Source: Aquiluna sp. (GTDB lineage: Bacteria; Actinomycetota; Actinomycetes; Actinomycetales; Microbacteriaceae). From it: a stretch of 64,000 nucleotides of DNA. The position numbers were made by a program, and so were the translations under genes. Positions 61,765 to 64,000 of the stretch are shown in pieces; the stretch's first letter is position 1, and every line of letters starts with the position of its first letter. Location: contig JAQWUU010000029.1 in assembly GCA_029241985.1 (NCBI GenBank), positions 1 through 64,000 of the forward strand. The letters are read 5' to 3'. The notes beneath the pieces are model-generated. The model was not told the origin of the DNA, ran no database searches, and saw nothing but the letters and a program-made list of their open reading frames with translations.

Positions 61765-62530
61765 CGACAAACTTCGCTAGCTTTCTAGCTCTGCGCTTGT
61801 CATTAAGGGTAGCTATACCGACAGCGGTGAAGAAAAGTGCCGTCAATGGGGCCATGAGAAGGAACATTGACATTGGCTCGGCGGTCGGAGTTGCAAGTGC
61901 CGACACCAGGGCGATGATTGTCAGGGCAACTCTCCATGATTTGAGAATTCCTTTACCAGTTACGAGTCCGGCGAAGTTCATGAGCACCAATACAACTGGC
62001 ATTACAAAAGCCAAACCAAAAATAAGCAAGATTCGGATTGCGAACAAGACATACTCTGCTGCATTGATGACGTTGGAGCTTCCCTCTGGAGTGAAGCCAA
62101 TCAGTACCACCACGAAGCCGGGAAGCGAAGTCCAAGCAAGACCCGTGCCGACAAGGAAAAGTGGCAGGGCTGAGAACACGAAACCAATCGCATAGCGACG
62201 TTCTCTAATTTTTAGGCCGGGAGAAACAAAGGCCCATAGGTTCCATAGCCAGACCGGTGCGGTCATGATCACACCGAGGAAAATTGAGATTTGAATTCTT
62301 AGGTCGAATGCTGAAACGACTGTGCCGAAGTTGACGATTGCTTCTATCCCACGGCTGCTCGTTACCTCCAAAAGAGGGGCTTGCAGGATTCTAAAGACTG
62401 GATCGAATAAGAACCAACCTATGACTGTGCCGACAATTATGAACCCGGCCGACCACGAGAGACGTTTTCTAAACTCTCTAAGGTGTGAAGACAGGCTCAT
62501 TCGGCGCTCTGTGTTTTTGCGCCGGAGCAT
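61742..62530 (-). CDS. tatC: Sec-independent translocase subunit TatC
   Basis: A 262-residue protein with six transmembrane helices. The N-terminal MSLSSHLREFRKRL motif reads the twin-arginine signal; FVSPGLKIRERRYA and FGLAFVMPVVLVLMNFAGLV are typical. Together with TatA it exports folded proteins such as the Rieske subunit QcrA. The start shares bases with the tatA stop (TAATG). The C-terminus is acidic (DDDIEVE) and overlaps the helY start. Confidence 0.95.
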   Translation of the reverse strand: MLRRKNTERRMSLSSHLREFRKRLSWSAGFIIVGTVIGWFLFDPVFRILQAPLLEVTSSRGIEAIVNFGTVVSAFDLRIQISIFLGVIMTAPVWLWNLWAFVSPGLKIRERRYAIGFVFSALPLFLVGTGLAWTSLPGFVVVLIGFTPEGSSNVINAAEYVLFAIRILLIFGLAFVMPVVLVLMNFAGLVTGKGILKSWRVALTIIALVSALATPTAEPMSMFLLMAPLTALFFTAVGIATLNDKRRARKLAKFVDDDIEVE

Positions 62531-62739
62531 TAGTCTTTCTTTTTCTCACCCTCGCTAGGTGTCTCGGCGGTTACTTCCTCGGCCTTGGCCTCGGTAGCTT
62601 CACCGTTCTTGTTAATTTCCTTCTTGAAAATTCTCATTGATTGCGCAGCGCTCTTTGCCAAAGCTGGAAGCTTCGGTGCTCCCCATAGCAGAAGAACGAT
62701 TGCAAGAATGATGATCCATTCCCAGCCTTGAAGCCTCAT
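62530..62739 (-). CDS. tatA: Sec-independent translocase subunit TatA
   Basis: A 69-residue protein: a single N-terminal helix (WEWIIILAIVLLLW), the hinge GAPKLPALAKSAAQSMRIFKKEI with an amphipathic helix, and an acidic Lys/Glu-rich tail. The Gly-Ala-Pro hinge replaces the more common Phe-Gly. It forms the protein-conducting oligomer with TatC, encoded immediately downstream. Confidence 0.94.
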   Translation of the reverse strand: MRLQGWEWIIILAIVLLLWGAPKLPALAKSAAQSMRIFKKEINKNGEATEAKAEEVTAETPSEGEKKKD

Positions 62740-62741
62740 GG

Positions 62742-63053
62742 CTACCTCTTATCTATTTCAATCTCGCTGATTCGTTTGATTAGTCTACGCCTTCTTGCCT
62801 TGGCCTGTTCATCCTTCTGGCGTTGTCGTTTTCTCCTTGCGCGAAAAAGTTCCGGCAACTCCGAAGCCGTGCTCGGGGTGAGTTTTTCGGCGTCTAACGC
62901 TTCCGCGCTCTTGAAATCGTCAGTTAGGCCCTTTGCTTTTGATACCTCTTTAGCCAGGCGTTTGCCAGCGAGGGCTACACGGTAGAAGATCAAGCCAAGT
63001 ATGTATAGCCCGGCCAAAGATGTCGCGAGAAGAACCCACCCCTCAATGCTCAT
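62742..63053 (-). CDS. Small single-pass membrane protein of unknown function
   Basis: A 103-residue protein with one N-terminal transmembrane helix (about residues 4-26) and a highly charged cytoplasmic tail; the last 35 residues are dense in Arg and Lys (RARRKRQRQKDEQAKARRRR). I do not recognise a family. It has no gap to pafC upstream and only 2 bp to tatA downstream, so it is surely part of that operon. Possible roles include a Tat accessory protein or an RNA- or membrane-associated factor; none is supported beyond position. Confidence 0.75.
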   Translation of the reverse strand: MSIEGWVLLATSLAGLYILGLIFYRVALAGKRLAKEVSKAKGLTDDFKSAEALDAEKLTPSTASELPELFRARRKRQRQKDEQAKARRRRLIKRISEIEIDKR

Positions 63054-64000
63054 TTAGTCCTCATTCTCCGCGATCGACTGGTCACCCAGGGCTTTTCTGG
63101 CAAATGCAGTGACAGCCTCCCTTGCCTCTGGGGGCCCTAAAACAAGCACCTCTCCCCCGTAGCGACAAACGTGCCTACCAAGCGCCTGTAGGTTACCGAC
63201 TCGGATCTTGCCTGAACTGGAGCCGTCCGCTGCCTTCTTCACATCAAGGGCGGGGAAATTCCAAAATATTTCACTGGCTTCGCTGCTGGCTTGAATTTCT
63301 ACGATGAGTTCGTCTGAAACTGCCCCAAACACTTCCACTGGAATGTCTGCAGCCAGCGCTTCTTCAGATATCGGCCCCCCGGTAGTTTTGGCCGAAATTA
63401 TTCGATCGATGCGAAAGGAGCGGACCTCTAGATTCGTGTGACACCAACCACGCAGGTAGTGCCGCTTTCCAATAAATTCAACCCTGAGTGGGTCAATCGT
63501 TCGGACTGACTTGACTCCCAGCTGGTTTACGTATTCGGCGGAAATCTGCATCCTGCTATCGACTGACCGCTGTATCTCGAGCAGCACACTCTCACTTCCT
63601 ACCGGTTGGTAGGAAGTAATCGGTGCGGATCCTGAGCCAATGATTTCCCTCACCTCTTTTAGGTCGGTATTTTCTAGAAACTGGGGCATGGCGGCAAGGT
63701 AGTCAAGGCCGGCTGCAAGCGCCGTCGTTTGGCGTTTGGATAAGAGAGGCGGTCGGTCAAGGCTTGATCGGGCTGTCGAGAAATCAACCTCACCTTCCGA
63801 GAGCAACTCTTCATCCACATAAAAGTGAGTCTCGTAGCGCCCAACGTCTTCGCTGTTTGCGATGGTAAGCACCGCCTTGGTGATTGTCTTTTCACTAAAG
63901 CCAAAGTGTCTTGCTAGCTCGCTGGTGAGCATTGGGCCATCTTTGAGGACCAGCCCAACAATGGATAGCGACAGGTTAAAAAGCCCCTCAGCGTCTATCT
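63054..64000 (-). CDS. pafC: WYL-domain transcriptional regulator PafC (5' end outside the window)
   Basis: At least 315 residues in an open frame that reaches the right edge with no stop and no clear start. The visible part begins with a winged-helix region (GLFNLSLSIVGLVLKDGPML, then a helix-turn-helix around SELARHFGFSEKTITKAVL), followed by a WYL domain with RTIDPLRVEFIGKRHYLRGWCH and a C-terminal WCX extension. PafB-PafC dimers activate the mitomycin-type DNA damage response in actinobacteria. The methionine at 63932 lies inside the helix-turn-helix and is not the start. pafB is expected just outside. Confidence 0.9.
   Translation of the reverse strand, partial: IDAEGLFNLSLSIVGLVLKDGPMLTSELARHFGFSEKTITKAVLTIANSEDVGRYETHFYVDEELLSEGEVDFSTARSSLDRPPLLSKRQTTALAAGLDYLAAMPQFLENTDLKEVREIIGSGSAPITSYQPVGSESVLLEIQRSVDSRMQISAEYVNQLGVKSVRTIDPLRVEFIGKRHYLRGWCHTNLEVRSFRIDRIISAKTTGGPISEEALAADIPVEVFGAVSDELIVEIQASSEASEIFWNFPALDVKKAADGSSSGKIRVGNLQALGRHVCRYGGEVLVLGPPEAREAVTAFARKALGDQSIAENED

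Noticed and set aside
1-64000. CRISPR arrays, insertion sequences, prophage, rRNA or tRNA genes
   Set aside because: No regularly spaced repeats, transposase or integrase motifs, or cloverleaf-type sequences were seen; gene content is continuous core genome.

Overview
This window reads as a compact chromosomal segment from a moderate-GC actinobacterium. The GC content looks close to half by eye, which is low for the phylum. The best placement is a small-genome Microbacteriaceae member such as the freshwater Luna/Rhodoluna/Aquiluna group, but that is an inference from gene content and base composition. Phylum-level evidence is strong: garA/ftsR/resR, MraZ, Rv2175c, SepF, DivIVA (Wag31), RbpA, HelY, PafC, a QcrCAB cytochrome bc complex with a di-haem QcrC, CtaF and a ROK glucokinase. 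I saw no mobile element, CRISPR array, rRNA or tRNA. Nearly everything is vertically inherited core genome.

Layout. 1-895: a gene-poor edge and a small cupin protein. 0.9-5.9 kb: an ABC-F ATPase, a CDP-alcohol phosphatidyltransferase, the signalling and division-regulator set garA-ftsR-resR (without the nuclease gene that usually sits between the two MerR genes), and an orphan ParA. 6-12.8 kb: pyruvate carboxylase, a second MinD/ParA-like ATPase, peptide deformylase and a convergent long-chain acyl-CoA ligase. 12.9-17.8 kb: glucokinase, an acyltransferase, class II DAHP synthase, an Rv2175c-like DNA-binding protein, a polyprenyl synthase and a DUF3040 membrane protein ending in a UUCG-loop terminator.

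17.9-39.8 kb is the division and cell-wall (dcw) cluster in one orientation: mraZ-rsmH-ftsL-ftsI-murE-murF-mraY-murD-ftsW-murG-murC-ftsQ-ftsZ-yggS-sepF-yggT-divIVA-lspA-rluD-like-dnaE1. Many of its genes overlap at ATGA/TTGA/GTGA junctions. It carries three MraZ boxes, an mraW-type leader hairpin and a palindrome-rich ftsZ leader. 39.8-46.5 kb: flavin reductase, hisD-nrdR-pyrD, an aldo/keto reductase, DUF3043, an M20 dipeptidase and erpA. 46.5-54 kb: the whole respiratory supercomplex, with ctaC-D-F facing qcrB-A-C-ctaE across a 402-bp gap that holds a bidirectional terminator. 54-64 kb: trpD, a YczE-type membrane protein, a glycerophosphodiesterase, rbpA, and the set pafC-(small membrane protein)-tatA-tatC-helY-lnt-ppm1 on the minus strand. 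pafC runs off the right edge.

Together these genes cover lipid II synthesis and its use at the septum, the regulators of that process (MraZ, FtsR, ResR-like, GarA), lipoprotein maturation (LspA, Lnt; CtaC is itself a predicted lipoprotein), Tat export (needed for the Rieske protein QcrA) and aerobic respiration.

No obviously new multi-gene system is visible. The most interesting signals are regulatory: a recurring leaderless promoter geometry in which a TANNNT hexamer sits 6-7 nt before the start codon, overlapping convergent gene ends with few intrinsic terminators, a structured ftsZ leader, and a candidate stress-sigma promoter at rbpA. A non-canonical substrate motif in MurE also stands out.
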